Of a stretch of DNA of 64,000 nucleotides, positions 34,600 to 46,498 are shown piece by piece. The translations under genes and the position numbers were made by a program. Below the pieces are notes generated by a model, which had not been told where the DNA came from, did not search any database, and saw only the letters and a list, made by a program, of their open reading frames with translations. The first letter of the stretch is position 1; every line of letters begins with the position of its first letter. Source of the stretch: Bagarius yarrelli (taxonomy: Eukaryota; Chordata; Actinopteri; Siluriformes; Sisoridae); the NCBI GenBank assembly GCA_005784505.1, contig VCAZ01000112.1, positions 248,001 to 312,000 of the forward strand. The letters are read 5' to 3'.

Positions 34600-35010
34600 A
34601 ATTAGGAACCATTAGACTGTGGCTCAGATGTGGTCAGGATTAAAAAGGCGTTGCGCCACACATGAGGCGTTGAGCCACAAATTGAGGCAATTTAGATGAA
34701 ATGTGTGTGGGGGTAGGGTGGGGCCATGTCTAGGCCTTGTCACTGAGCCATTGCTTAAGAATCCTTTGTCTCTGAGTGTCTACCGTGTCACAGATAAGCA
34801 TGACAACTTTAATGACGACATGACGGCAATGAAAGCAGGCAGCTCTCACATGCTTAATCAAGGGAAATAAAGAACAGATAATTAGCCGCATTAAGTGTGA
34901 AGGATTGGACAAGGAGATTTTAATCCGCTGGAGATTCCTAATAAGCTCAGGTGGTTTTTCGCAGGTTATTAATCCTTCACCTTATGTTCATATTTAGGAT
35001 TAAACACGAG
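34600..35010. promoter_or_regulatory. Candidate conserved noncoding block 5
   Basis: Repeat-free, with GATA/homeodomain overlap AGATAATTAG (34,876-34,885), an E-box CAGGTG (34,948-34,953) and 'TTATTAATCC'. It also holds a 19/20-bp tandem pair (GGCGTTGCGCCACACATGA and a variant) at 34,647-34,685. This looks like a developmental enhancer, but conservation is untested. Confidence 0.3.
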
Positions 35011-35556
35011 ATACTTTTGCAGAGTTAGAATGGTTGGTTGTTGTTAAATTGAAGGACTGGGATTGTCGATCGGTGGTTAGGAATCAGTTTTATGTGCTGG
35101 TTCTGCTTTGCCTGTGTCGTAAATATGTAGAATGAGGTTGTTTTCTACAGTGTCATTTTTTCAGTTTTGTTTGATTTTTTTTAATTATTAAATTGCAATG
35201 GACCAGGATTTGATCTTACATCATAAAAATAATGTCAGTAGTCAATGGTATTAATGTTAGTCATGTCAGTTCATTTGTTTCTCCTGGTAACTTGGTTATT
35301 CTGGCCAGGGTCTTAATCCAACCTCCAAACCACCAAACCACCACCAAAACTACAAAATTAAAAAATACATCATAATGGTTTATGCATAAATAGTGGATAT
35401 GATAAGAACTAATTTACTCACTTTATATATTCAAGACTTGTGAAACCTCATTGTTTGCATATCACTGCTTGTACCTGCATTTGGGTGCTTTAGCTTTAAA
35501 TTGTAATTACTGACTTTATATATTTAAATATAAAGTTTATTTTCTTCCCGGTCCAG
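35011..35556. other. Unique AT-rich sequence upstream of the possible microexon
   Basis: Includes a CTGAC branch-point-like motif at 35,510-35,514 and a pyrimidine tract at 35,540-35,549. No other feature. Confidence 0.35.
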
Positions 35557-35586
35557 GATACACCCCCACCAGTGGGTTACATACCG
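35557..35586 (+). CDS. Possible 30-bp microexon (low confidence)
   Basis: A 30-bp GC-richer block sits between an acceptor-like sequence (CTGAC at 35,510, pyrimidines, then CCAG ending at 35,556) and a strong donor GTGAGTGAG starting at 35,587. Its length is a multiple of three and all three frames are open; frame 1 reads DTPPPVGYIP. I do not recognise the protein. The peptide faintly recalls TPPP-GY linker motifs but is too short to assign. No neighbouring exon is seen in the window, so it could be chance. If real, it belongs to a gene with introns longer than 20 kb. Confidence 0.2.
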
Positions 35587-35699
35587 GTGAGTGAGCTATA
35601 CAAACTACCTCTAGTAACACACTTTTTTCTCTTTTTTCTGTGTGAACATTAGACACTTTTTTTAAACACTAACTCACACGAAGACTCGATATAATAATA

Positions 35700-35970
35700 C
35701 ATTTTCTTGTGCGTTGCACTACAAATCATTTTGCACTAAGCGCTGCTTCCCCCCAAAATATCTCTTTTGCACAATTTTATTTACAGTATTTATGTACAAT
35801 ATGTGTATTAATTGTTCTATCCTTTTATTGTCATATGTTTATATTCATGTTAACTAGTAGCAGCGTGGTCCTGCGAGACACAGAATTTACTTCCACTATA
35901 TGTCCACACATGTAGCAGAATGACTAATAAAGCTTGACTTGACTTGACTTGAATACTTGATTGACTTGAC
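35700..35970 (+). repeat. Retroposon tail with (TTGAC)n
   Basis: 'TTTTGCACAATTTTATTTAC' and 'GTCCTGCGAGACACAGAATT' are followed by 'AATAAAGCTTGACTTGACTT'. This arrangement ('CACAGAATTT...AATAAAG(TTGAC)n') is that of a common fish retroposon 3' end. The 5' limit is uncertain and the 68-codon frame here is a shadow. Confidence 0.6.
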
Positions 35971-37190
35971 TACCAATAGGTAGTCATTTCGTTGCATGGC
36001 GCAAAAGAACTGGGGAACCAATTTTTTACTGATTCAATGAAACAAATTGTCCAAAAAAAACTGTTTACCAAAACCTTAACCTTTTGAGCTATTACTTCAC
36101 TCTTTCAGATACAGATAAGCACTACCATCTATTTTTCTTAAGTCGTCTGGTCTATTATATGTCCATAAATCAAATTCATTCTATTGGTTTTATCCATAAC
36201 TATTAATGATTAAGCATGCTGTACACACTCCACAGAGATATTTTCATATGAGTGCCTCCCACTCTTTTACCACTTGTGTGCATCATCTGTGCAGAGCTGG
36301 AAATGCTCATCTTCGAAGGGCCTGTGGGACTTTTATGTAAGGAATAAATGAGCTAAATATATGTAGTGACCTTTTCATGTGGACAAACGTTCTCAATATT
36401 TATCATTCCAGAAATTGCATTTTGGAGGCAAGTTTTCTGATGTTCTTTAACAATTAGATGTAAAAATTTGCTTAAGGAGATAAAATTTTACTGCCGGTTG
36501 TGTTAAATCTGTATTCGGGAAGTATATTCGGCAACCCTTCTTTAAGATCTCACATGGGCTTTTTCTGTTTGCTAAAGTCTACAGAACTCTCCTGGTAGGA
36601 TAAACAGGCCTGCGGCTTAACTGAGATTATTTTGTTAGAACCCAGGATCAATTTTCCAACTGACAGAATGACTCTGTGCAGATTTTGATATTTGTAGAGC
36701 TTGGTACAAACTTCAGAAAGAAAGCAAGCCTTGAAGGTTTTCAGTTCCACCTCTGGATGCCTTTCGGAGAAACCAAATAAATGTTTCCTATAAGGTTTGC
36801 TTATTTGTTTCCTTATTCAGATATTTTCTTTCCTTTCTCACTTACGTTGCTAGCAGATAGGTGGATATTTAGCGCTACTTCATTATATATATATAAACGA
36901 CTATTTTCGCCGTGCAGTAAACTCCACAGAATCCCATTACAACAAGGACATTATTTACTGCAAGCAATCAAGGTGATAACTTTGAGGTAGGCTGTATTGT
37001 TGCTTGTTTTATGTTCCTTGTTGCTACCGGATTCCATTACTTTTTTTATTGCTGGTAATTTATGAACATCCTATAATGTTCCAAAATTGAGTTAATAATA
37101 TGACGCTCGATCAATAAGAAAAGTACTTACCGAACAGTGGCGTCGGAACAAATACAAAAAAAGAATCCATTTCTTAACGGTAATTAGTAA
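35971..37190. other. Unique sequence
   Basis: No gene or recognised repeat; the short frames show no family match. Confidence 0.4.
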
Positions 37191-37450
37191 CATAGCCAGT
37201 TTCCGCTTTTTAATGGACGCTTTAAGATTAAAAGTAATTCAGTGTCTGTTTATTACATGCAAACTTCCGGAACTATCTTTAATTACCGAAAGCTTCCTTT
37301 GCGTCTGGCGCCAAACATTTTACATGGCACCTTTTACATTCGAATTGCATCTCCTCTCACTTACTTGTATTCAAATGCTTTTATCTAAACATACAAATGA
37401 AATGAGATGCAATCCCAGTGCACAGATAAGCAGCTGAGAGCAGCTGAACT
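37191..37450. promoter_or_regulatory. Candidate regulatory block with spaced inverted repeat
   Basis: ATTGCATCTC (about 37,345) and GAGATGCAAT (about 37,403) form a perfect 10-bp inverted repeat about 50 bp apart. A GGCGCC palindrome lies at about 37,307. Repeat-free. Function is inferred only. Confidence 0.22.
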
Positions 37451-38633
37451 CGAAAGACTCAATCGTTCTTTTTGTAGCTACATTCCTTTCCTATTATTTT
37501 TACTCCATACTGAATAAAATGCAGATTATTTAGACAGCATTAAAGGAACACTGCCAAAGTTTTTCACACATTTAAGACATTTAGTTTTTTGAAGTTTGTT
37601 ATCTATTATAAATAATCCTAAAAATAATAAAAATCTTTAAAATTTACTTAAATGTGTAGTGGGACATTTGGTAGCTTGATAGCACCTAAAGTTTTCGTCC
37701 TTCCCTCGCAGTGTAAAGCCACGACTCAGCATTACAATACAGCTAAAAACTTTTAGTACAGTTAGTAACAGTACTAAAATACTAACCATAAAAATGCTGC
37801 TGTAGTTGAAATAATTCGTAAAGGTACACAGACTACATAAGACATGTCTTACTATCAAAACACACCAAAATCCAATCACACTATATTCCTACCTGTACAA
37901 AAGAAATACTGTAACCACAGCTTTTTTTTTTTTAGGCACTTTAACTCCTGTAGTCGACTCCGATGTGGAAACGAGAAAACAATGTCAAGTCAATTTTTCT
38001 TTACATTTTTTGCTTTCTTTATAACCAGCTATCCCAGTATGTAAACAAGCTGATGACAGGGTTGCCAGATAGAGTTAAAGCTGTCTATTACATAAAAAAC
38101 TGGCAGTCCGATACAATTTCTGGTGTCATCTTTCACACATGGGTTTTGTTAAATAATTATCCTGTCTGCGTGTAAATATGTTGACAGAAATGTAGAAAAG
38201 CCAATCCTAATATCTGGACCGAACATTTTGATCGGTTGAAGTATTTCACAGAATATATAAATACCAATGAAGTTTATGAGTGACATTGAGATATGAAGAG
38301 ACTTTTAACCAACAGAACTTTCGAACAATCACCTACCCAGCCTTTAATAATGAATTATTGTAAAGCGTAAAAATGTAAAGCAAGTTTTAAAAGTAAAATG
38401 GAGCCCAACATCCGGAGGGAAGATCCGAGCAGTGCTTTGAAAAGAATAATGATGCCAAGACACTTCTGGTAACAGTATTCATCAGTATAATGTTACAGCA
38501 TTCAACTCCTCATTAAAGTTTTATTAATGTGTATTGAATACAGCAAGTACTGAACCACATCAGCAAGTCTGAGTTGCATTACTAAAGAACTTCAGTTTTA
38601 AGTTAAATGTTGAAAAAGTTTACTTTTGGACAG
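37451..38633. other. Unique AT-rich sequence
   Basis: Short poly(T) run near 37,921. No gene seen. Confidence 0.4.
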
Positions 38634-38825
38634 CATAGTGATGCAGTGGGTAGCACTGCAGCTTTACAGATACAGCCTGAGGTTTCCAGCCTGTCTTGTT
38701 GCCTACATCAGTTTCTGCTGAGTTCTCTGAATCTCCCACTTTCCAGAAACATGCCAGTTGGATATTTATGTTGAAATTGTTAATATGTGTAAATGAATAT
38801 GTCAGTGTGCTGTGGAATGTATAAT
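38634..38825 (+). repeat. SINE-B-related copy, diverged subfamily
   Basis: 'CAGCATAGTGATGCAGTGGG', 'TAGCACTGCAGCTTTACAGA' and 'CCAGAAACATGCCAGTTGG' follow the SINE-B plan but with the GCAGTGGGTAGCACTG head variant and a different 3' part. Probably an older relative. Confidence 0.6.
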
Positions 38826-38959
38826 CCAAAATTTTGAATAAAATGAAAATTAAATGACTTTTTAATCAAATGAGCCGATAATTTATTCACAATAGAACAT
38901 AGATAACATAAATGTTTAAACTGAGCCATTGTACAATCTTATCCACTAAATAAGCTTAT

Positions 38960-39170
38960 TTCAATTTTTATGCCTGCTACAGGTATCAAAATAGTTGGGA
39001 CAGGGCATGTTTACCACCAGGTAGCATCTTCTCTTCTTTTTACAACAGTTCGTAGACGTCTGGGCCTCGAGTTTATAAGTATAAGTCGGTGTTGGAATTT
39101 GGTCCAATTCTTGCCTGATACATGTTTTCAGCTGCTGAAGAGTTTTTGGTCGTCTTAGACAAATTTTTTA
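38960..39170 (-). mobile_element. DNA transposon remnant
   Basis: 'ATGCCTGCTACAGGTATCAA', 'AGTTGGGACAGGGCATGTTT' and 'CTTTTTACAACAGTTCGTAG' match, from memory, a common fish DNA transposon internal region read from its antisense strand. It is broken and no full frame remains. Confidence 0.5.
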
Positions 39171-39460
39171 ACAATTTGACATTGACTAGCTAAATAAAGT
39201 CATTTCAGGGTCTTGTGAGGGGGCCTGAAAGTGAAGTTTCGGGAATTTTTCTGCACACTATTAGAACTCATCTTTTATATAACTGTTATAACTATTTTAT
39301 AACCTATTTTACAACAACCAAAATTTAATTCCCTGCCTAAGTGTCTGAAGACAAAACTCAGCACCTTGCATTAATTATGAAACAGTGGTAAAACATCACA
39401 GTTCTGCATTTGGACCAGACTCCCAATAGCCTTTTTTTTGTCCTCAGAGAGCTTTGCTTA
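39171..39460. other. Unique sequence
   Basis: Nothing recognised. Confidence 0.4.
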
Positions 39461-39680
39461 GTGTCAGATAGCTAGACTATCTGACTTTAATCAGTTTATG
39501 ACCCTGCCTCTGAGTAGCCTCCAGCAGAGAGGCCAATGGGGGTGTTGCAGTTTAAGACTTTATACCACAGGATGCCTGCTGCCAGCTCAATTATGCATCA
39601 TCCAATTGAAATCTGTAGCTCTTTAGCACCCTGCCAGGCTTGGTTGTTGTAAGGCCTGGCATCAGGACAAACATTTTGTA
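39461..39680. promoter_or_regulatory. Candidate conserved noncoding block 6 with 9-bp hairpin
   Basis: GTCAGATAG (39,463-39,471) and CTATCTGAC (39,477-39,485) form a perfect inverted repeat around CTAGA. A repeat-free, GC-balanced stretch follows, including 'CTCAATTATGCATCATCCAA'. Confidence 0.25.
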
Positions 39681-39954
39681 AATTCAGTACATAAAATAGT
39701 ATAATTGGGTGCTTTTTTTCATTTAGCTGTTATCAATTATTATTATCTGGTCAGGACTGCTCTGAGAAATTTGTTTATCATTTTACAGCAGCTGGTTTCG
39801 TAAAGGTCAGTGATGACTTGATTTGAATGTATAGAAAATGCAGGATGATGTCCTTAATTCGTTAGCAGTAAAAAAATGTAATAACTAGGAGAAGTGTTAT
39901 CTTGTCGGCTACTTTAATGCTGGTTTTAGGTTTATAAGAGAGACAGCTGGTTTT
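39681..39954. other. Unique sequence
   Basis: Nothing recognised. Confidence 0.4.
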
Positions 39955-40085
39955 AGAGAGACAGAGAGACTGAGAGAGAGAGGGAAAGAAGGACTGAGAG
40001 ATGAGAGAGAGAGGGAAAGAGAGAAGAGAGAGAGAAAAGAGAGAGAGAGAGAGAGAGAGAGAAAGAGGCAGAGAGAAAGAGAGAA
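39955..40085 (+). repeat. (GA)n polypurine tract
   Basis: About 130 bp almost entirely A and G on the plus strand, with only scattered T and C interruptions. The densest part is 40,021-40,070. Confidence 0.95.
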
Positions 40086-40288
40086 TCTAAGTGCTATTGC
40101 AGAAAGAGAATTTTTTACTATGAGAGGTTACTACAATGTACTAAACGATATACAATAAACATATTTGACTATCAATGATCTGTTTATTTTGAAGTTTTTT
40201 ACAGACAGCTACTATTATCTATATTCCACTGCTACAATCCTTTACAATCCCGAAACATACTATTTGTAAATATAAATATAAAATAGTT

Positions 40289-40468
40289 ATTTTGTCACAT
40301 TTACTTTTTCTTTGCATATCACAACACTTAAAACTTAGTAAGTTGGGGTCAGAGTGCAGGGCCAGCTATAATACAGCGCCCCTGGAGCAGAAAGGGTTAA
40401 GGGTCTTGCTCAGGGACCCATCGACCAGTGACTCAGGGCCTTTTAACCATTTGAACCACCACTGCCCT
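40289..40468 (-). repeat. SINE-C copy
   Basis: 'TTTTGTCACATTTACTTTTT' tail at the left; 'CAGCGCCCCTGGAGCAGAAA' in the middle; 'TTAACCATTTGAACCACCAC' (head, minus strand) at the right. Box B is lost through a small deletion. Confidence 0.85.
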
Positions 40469-42267
40469 ATTTATTTTATCTGCCTGTAGAGTCAGCCTTC
40501 AAAGACTAAACATTAGTTGCTTGATGAATCGCATTAATATCACAATGCACTTTGAATGAACTAAATTCATTAGGTTAGAAAAAACTTTAAATGCTTGTGT
40601 ATGGCTGTACAAGCCTATCAGGGCTTTTTTGAGTAATTTGAGCCTTAATAAGTAATTCTTTTTGTTTGGCTGGATGGACATCATGTTGTAGCGATATAGA
40701 AAACACTTAAACCTTTGAGGCTTGTTGGATAAATGGGTAGCTATTAAACTATTGATATCCGCGCCGACTCTTTGATACAAATAATTTTGACATCGACGGG
40801 AGGAGTAAAGGAAGAGAGCTTTTAGAAAAGGATTCACCTTGTAGACATCAATATGGTACTGGGGAGAATGTTAAGTGGTTATTCTTATTAAGTACGAGTG
40901 TCCTTGATGGCAATGAAATGTCTCAGATTTTGCTTTCGCTGGTCTGCGGAGCTGGAATTCAAGTCAAAAGGACTTATGACCTTGCGCTGTAATTAAATAT
41001 CAATTCATGTTTTTTGAAATAAAGAGGGACAACATTCTATACAATTATATTAGAGCATTTGATAGAAGTAATTGATGGTTAATAGTTAAGTACATAGCAA
41101 AGGCCATGTTTACTTGGCTAATAATTAGCTGAATAATTTGCCAGAATTTGGGGAAAATTAAACCAATTACTATGTTGGAAAAATACAGCTACAAGCAACA
41201 ATCTTTCACAGGACTGTGATTTAAATCATAAAATTTTCAAACATCTCTAGTCCAGACCAGCATGTTTCAATCAAATACAAATGCCCACCAATTATAATCG
41301 GCAGTGTAAAGCCAATCCACCAATTCTAGGACAAAACTAAGACAAACCGAGGCAAACAATGGCAGAACATTTGAATTCCAAACAGACGCTAACCCAAATT
41401 TCGGTTAGAATCAAAGGCACTTTAGGTGTGGGCACTAACTATGTGGTTTATGTTGCTGTCGTCAATTGGTGAGGCATTATATACCATCCAATGCACCAAA
41501 AAGCATTTATTAGATTCTCATTAACCTCTGGACAAGGAAACAATAAAAGAAAGTGAAGTGAACAAATTAATTAATTAAAGAGTAGGTGTGATTGTGTTTA
41601 ACTAATGCTGGAATGTTCACTATAAAAGAAAGCAGAGTAGAGAACCAAAAAATCCACTCAAACACTAATCACAAGAACTCATTTACCCATTTCTTATTTG
41701 AATCACCAGAAATCATAGCCTATAGCGAGTAACTCACAGTAATGGGGCGTTTAATGTCAGTTTTTTAATTCTCGCCTTCAGCAAGTCCCTTTCCTGCAAA
41801 GTAATGCTAATGCAGGAAACGGGTCCAGGCTGGTAAAGGATAGAAACAATTGGCAGAAGAGATGGACTGTTTGACAGGTTGACCATGCCTAAACAAATGA
41901 TAGTCCAGTAATTCGGTGTGCAAGGGAGAAAAGAGATAGCTTTCTGAGGATAGAGATTCACATCTTTCAGTGTCTCGAGTAAAGAAGAGTGGGGGTGGTT
42001 CCATTACATTATATCTCAGCCTCAGCTGTGTAACCTTGCATGGTGGTTGAAGGGTAAAAGGTGTGAAGACAACTGAAAGATCAAGATCACACTGACATGC
42101 CTGGAAGGAAAAATGTCAAGATGAGGCAACATTCTTTAAATCACAAGCCCTTAGGTGATTGTAGTGAGTGATTCAAAATTAGATAGTTTGCTTTGGGTAT
42201 TATAAGTGAATGTTTAAACGGATTTTCGCTGTCACCGTTCGCAATTCATAAATAAGAAAATAAGTAC
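40469..42267. other. Unique sequence; possible regulatory block at 40.88-41.14 kb
   Basis: No recognised repeat. The 40,880-41,140 part ('GACCTTGCGCTGTAATTAAA', 'CTAATAATTAGCTGAATAAT') resembles conserved noncoding DNA. Frames at 40,499-40,837 and 41,734-42,004 (minus) have no recognisable product. Confidence 0.3.
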
Positions 42268-42404
42268 GTCTGGGGCCCTGTGATGGAGTAGCAACCTGTC
42301 CAGGGTGTACCCATCCTGCCTTTCAGAGACAGCTGGAATAAACTCTAGCAGATCCCCGTGACCCCGAATTAGGAAATAAGCGGCTATAGAAGATGAATGA
42401 ATGA
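42268..42404 (+). repeat. SINE-B copy, 5' truncated
   Basis: 'GGGGCCCTGTGATGGAGTAG', then 'GACAGCTGGAATAAACTCTA', ending in GATGAATGAATG. Confidence 0.85.
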
Positions 42405-42960
42405 AAAAGTATGTCTAGTTTTTTTGTACTTTTCACAGCTACTCATCCTTGTTCTAACACCAAGTCCAGTCTCTTCATTTCACTCTAAAACCCCAATATC
42501 AAGTCGATCTGTGCTCACGGGCAGGGTAATTTTTTTGGTATAAGATGTGTGTAAGAACTAAAAGTATGTTATGTAATATACTGTTTTACTACCCTAAAAA
42601 TTTAGTATTAACTTAGAATTACATATTCTACCTGCCAGCCATTTTTATTTAACAAGAGTCAGACATCATAATTTTTTACATCTATTTACAGTTATTTTAA
42701 AAGACCTTTATCATCTATGAAACACAAAAGTTGCTGTTTTTTTACTTGGTATCTGTTTATTTGCATAAAATGGCTGTGCAATTGAAGAAATTCTACAAGA
42801 TTTGCTGTTGATAAATGTTTGATAAAATCACATTCTCAAGGCTCTAATTAAAACCTTAAGAGTACAGTGCCTTTAGGAATAATGCCATGAGTCGTAAGAT
42901 GAGTTTTAGATGCAGATGCAGTTTAAAAAACAAATTGCAAAATAATAAACCTAATTAAAG
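42405..42960. other. Unique AT-rich sequence
   Basis: No gene or recognised repeat. Confidence 0.4.
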
Positions 42961-42964
42961 AACA

Positions 42965-43250
42965 TTAAGAAAACAAGAACATAAAACTAAGCTAACAGAA
43001 CCTGACCTGAATCATAACCATAACATTACATGAAGAGCAACAAAGACCAAACTAAGACATAGAGGTATAAATACACAACCGAATAGGGGGAAACAATCAA
43101 CTAAACAAGGAGCACCTGACCACAATAAGGGAACAAAAATCCAATGACAGGACAGGGAGACACACATGACATGACATGAACCACCACATTGTGCACATAG
43201 ACTAAAACATAAAGCTCAGCTGAGCTCCGGTGGCCTGACAAAAAACCTGG
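42965..43250. repeat. Family I repeat
   Basis: 'AGGAGCACCTGACCACAATA', 'AAATCCAATGACAGGACAGG' and 'CACACATGACATGACATGAA' are shared with 52,310-52,640 and 59,690-59,990. A 'GTATAAATAC' TATA-like motif recurs. Possibly a worn LTR or nonautonomous element; the sense strand is uncertain. Confidence 0.55.
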
Positions 43251-43358
43251 AAAAATCTGAATGAATCAACACAAAACAACCACTATAACACTAAGATTGT
43301 AGTATTGGTAAGACCAATTGTAACTTTTAGCACTTTTAACTTCTTACACATTTTCCTA

Positions 43359-43760
43359 GTGAAGCATGGTGGCGGTATTATCATATCATGGGCATACAGT
43401 TTTTTTAACATAGGCTGAGAAAACTGCTTAGATTTTAAAAGGGTAAACAATGGGTGAAGTCAACTAAAAGCAATCTTAGAAAAAATCCTATTAGTCTGAA
43501 AGAAACTAAGGTGAAGTTTTACCTTCTAATAGAGCAATGACCCTAAACATAGTGCCAAAGATACACTAGAGTGTTTCAACAACAGGACCTTTTGTTTGAA
43601 TTTGTTGGAGAATTTGTTACAGCGGCCTTAATCAAAGCCCAGATCTCAATCCAACTGGGAATTGCTGTCAAGACTTGTTTGTTGTTTCAAGAAAATGGCC
43701 ATTCAGCAGCTTATAGGGGCATGTCCCAAAACAAAGGTCTTTCTCCTAGTTAGTAACCCT
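43359..43760 (+). pseudogene. Tc1-like transposase relic
   Basis: Remains of the C-terminal half of a Tc1/mariner transposase, the DDE enzyme that cuts and pastes the element. The stretch 'GTGAAGCATGGTGGCGG' gives a KHGGG-type motif. NDPKH is encoded at 43,536-43,550, with SAKDTLE following, and SPDLNP at 43,636-43,653. Frameshifts and stops separate these motifs, so no active protein can be made. Inverted terminal repeats were not found. Confidence 0.75.
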
Positions 43761-44384
43761 ACTTACAGTATACAGCCAATAATATCCACAATATCTACAA
43801 CAATAATTTTTGTGTAATTACCCCTTGTATCAATAAAAGGTATAGACAGTTATTCTTAACATTAGTTGACTAAATCCCGAATTGCACTTTATGTTCCCGT
43901 TTAAGAGTTGAGGATTAAAAAATCCTTTACCATGTCCCTCTTTTTTATTGCAGAGAATAGTCTTATTTATAAAACCACAGCATGCGCATTTGTCATTAGG
44001 ATTAAGGGAATCCTAAAACACAAAAATTTACATCCAGGACATTTGGTCTGAAGCTCATGTTGAAATGTTATAATCTCTTCTGCAACATTCAATGGCCCAC
44101 TTCTCTATCCGATTAAGGCTAAACCAGTCATTTCTTTATAATAACTCATCTCTTAATTACTTAATTATGAATATTAGACGGCATAAAAGGAAAATACATT
44201 CAATAGTGGCTGTGTTTCAATTTATTTAAGCAATAAAGAATCCTAGGTTTCTCCGCAGCACTTTTTGGACACAAATAGGAGTCTAGTCAGGTGTCTTGTT
44301 TCTATCTGACAGATCTCACACAGTGTCAATGGAACAACGAGCATCAATAAAAATGTGCCCTATTTTAACAGCCCTGAACTATTT
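43761..44384. other. Unique sequence; possible regulatory block at 43.9-44.2 kb
   Basis: Repeat-free stretch with 'CATTAGGATTAAGGGAATCC' (OTX-like GGATTA) and TTAATTACTTAATTATG homeodomain cores. Conservation untested. Confidence 0.25.
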
Positions 44385-46156
44385 CTATAGCAAAATTGCA
44401 GACCATCCTATACAATCCCAATAAAATTCGCTTTCATTGCTGTTGCTCATACTGTTGCCCACGTGGGGGGGGGACATTTGTAGAGTAATGAAAAGAGAAA
44501 AATATGGTGTTCGTGATGTTGAGGCAGTCTGGAATGGCAGAACATCTTTCTTTAACCATCTCACAAAGCAGTTTCTTGTACAGCCAGCTAAAGACCTGAG
44601 AGCCTGTGGAAAAAATGGACCTGTCTGGAAAAAACATTCAAGTTGTAACTCATAAAAAGAGAGTGAAAGTTTAATATTTAAGAAGTCTCTTTGGTTTATG
44701 TTCCCGTAATAGACCAGAAGAAATCCTATTGTATGCACATTGCATTATTTTCAGCCATGCTAAAAACTGGCTCATATTTGTCTTTTACATTTGTTAGACA
44801 ATTGTTAGCTTTTAGATTATATAGTTTAGAATTCTATACATTGTTGAGGTGTTTTTTCAGGATATTTTTGGGGGCGCAACTGCACATGTGTAACTGCGCA
44901 TATGTATACATAACATAATGGAAACTAATCAAAACTACATTTTTATTATAAACATTTGATAGGAACAAAGGAACACCATCAAATGTAGGAAAGTAAATTA
45001 TCTTAAGTGGGGGTAAAAGTACAAGCAGGTAAATCTACTCTTAATAGTACATTTTTCCCAAAAGAAAAAGTAACAAAGTAAATATTACATCTTACAACCC
45101 ATCTCTGGTTATATATTTAAGTACTGAGCTTTAGTTGCCCCAGGTTTTTGTTTAGTAGCACGCAGTCAAATAAGAAAAAATAGAAATAAGGTTAAACAAG
45201 GACAGAATGTCTTTGCATTGTTCATTCTGTAGAGAATAACGAAAATGTGTCACCTCTTTCACTGTTGGTTGTCTCTAGGGCATCTTTTTGATATGTGCAT
45301 CAGCCCAGCCCAACCCATTTCTCACTTTTCTTTCTCTATTGAGTCCCTGATCTACCCTCCTAATACATCTCCTATCCTCCTTCAGTCTCCCTTGTCACTT
45401 CCTCCTCCTTCTCCTCCTCCTCCTCCTCTTGTTTGTCAGGAGATCCATTTATAGACTTTACTCGCACCTCTTCGCAGTTATCCAGCTTGCATGAAGGAGC
45501 ATTTTCCCGTTAGACCTAGACGTCTTCCATCAAAGCATGAATAATCTGAAACAATTGCTTCACCAAGCTACACTCAAGGCTTGAAATTGTCTCTCAATTG
45601 TTTTAGAGAACAAAGGTAGCAATGTGAACAAAGGACCCCCCCCCCCAAAAAAAAAGTGCTTCATGTAATTCACAGCTAATGCTAATGTCCCTGCCAAATG
45701 TTTAAGGGGAAGTGCTCTATTTTCTACACTGTGAAAGAAAAATGTTTATAAACATAAAAATGTGTCCCTTTTTCTGAATAATTAGGAATTATGTATCACA
45801 GAATTATTAGTATAATGTATTCTAGTAATTTTAAAGGTTTTAAAATACTAGGGTTATTAAGTCACTGGTGAATTCACTAGCTAAAATGGTTTTAAACGTC
45901 AATTATTTCTATCTTCGAAACAGTTTTCCTGCAAAGCTACTTGAAAAACTTGCACAAGTGCACCTAAGGCAAAAGCTGCTTTACACACAAAATGTTAATG
46001 TTGATTAAGTTTAGCTAAAAGAAAGTTAATTGATAAAGAAAAGCTAATTATAATATCCTCGTTTTACATTGTACTGTAGCTTCGCAGGTCGGTGTCATAA
46101 AGCAGGTTGGAGATGTTGCCACAGTTTCTCTGGATTCAGTCGGTCTCAGTTTGTTC
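44385..46156. other. Unique sequence with simple runs
   Basis: G-run at 44,465-44,473 after a CACGTG core, a CTC/CTT run at 45,399-45,430 and a C11-A9 junction at 45,636-45,655. Frames on both strands at 44,385-44,918 overlap one another and have no recognisable product. Confidence 0.4.
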
Positions 46157-46384
46157 ATTTTTAATTCATTGTCATTGTCTCGAATCATCAGCTTTGACAC
46201 AGAATGTAGTAACAGTAAAAAAAAAAGAGTAGTTTGTCCCTAATGAGCAAAGCTGGTGGCAACTGTGGCAAGAAAAAACTCCCTGAGATGAAGTAGGAAA
46301 ATCCTTAAGAGGAACCAGACTCAAGAGGGAACCCATCCTCATCTGGGTGACACTAAATGTCTGTTAATTACAGCTTGTGCTAAT
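46157..46384 (+). repeat. Family D repeat
   Basis: 'CCCTAATGAGCAAAGCTGGT', 'AAAAACTCCCTGAGATGAAG' and 'GAGGAACCAGACTCAAGAGG' are shared with the copy at 48,168. The 5' half is more diverged. Confidence 0.7.
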
Positions 46385-46498
46385 GGTGATCAAATGCAGA
46401 TCAGAGCAGAGTTGCTCTGTTTCTTCATTGCTTTACCTGATAATGTCTTATGTATTCATTTATTTATTCAGTTTTATTTTACTAAAATGTGTCAAACC

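Noticed and set aside
45245..45454. 69-codon proline/serine-rich frame
   Set aside because: Its proline run is the CTC microsatellite at 45,399-45,430; no other support.
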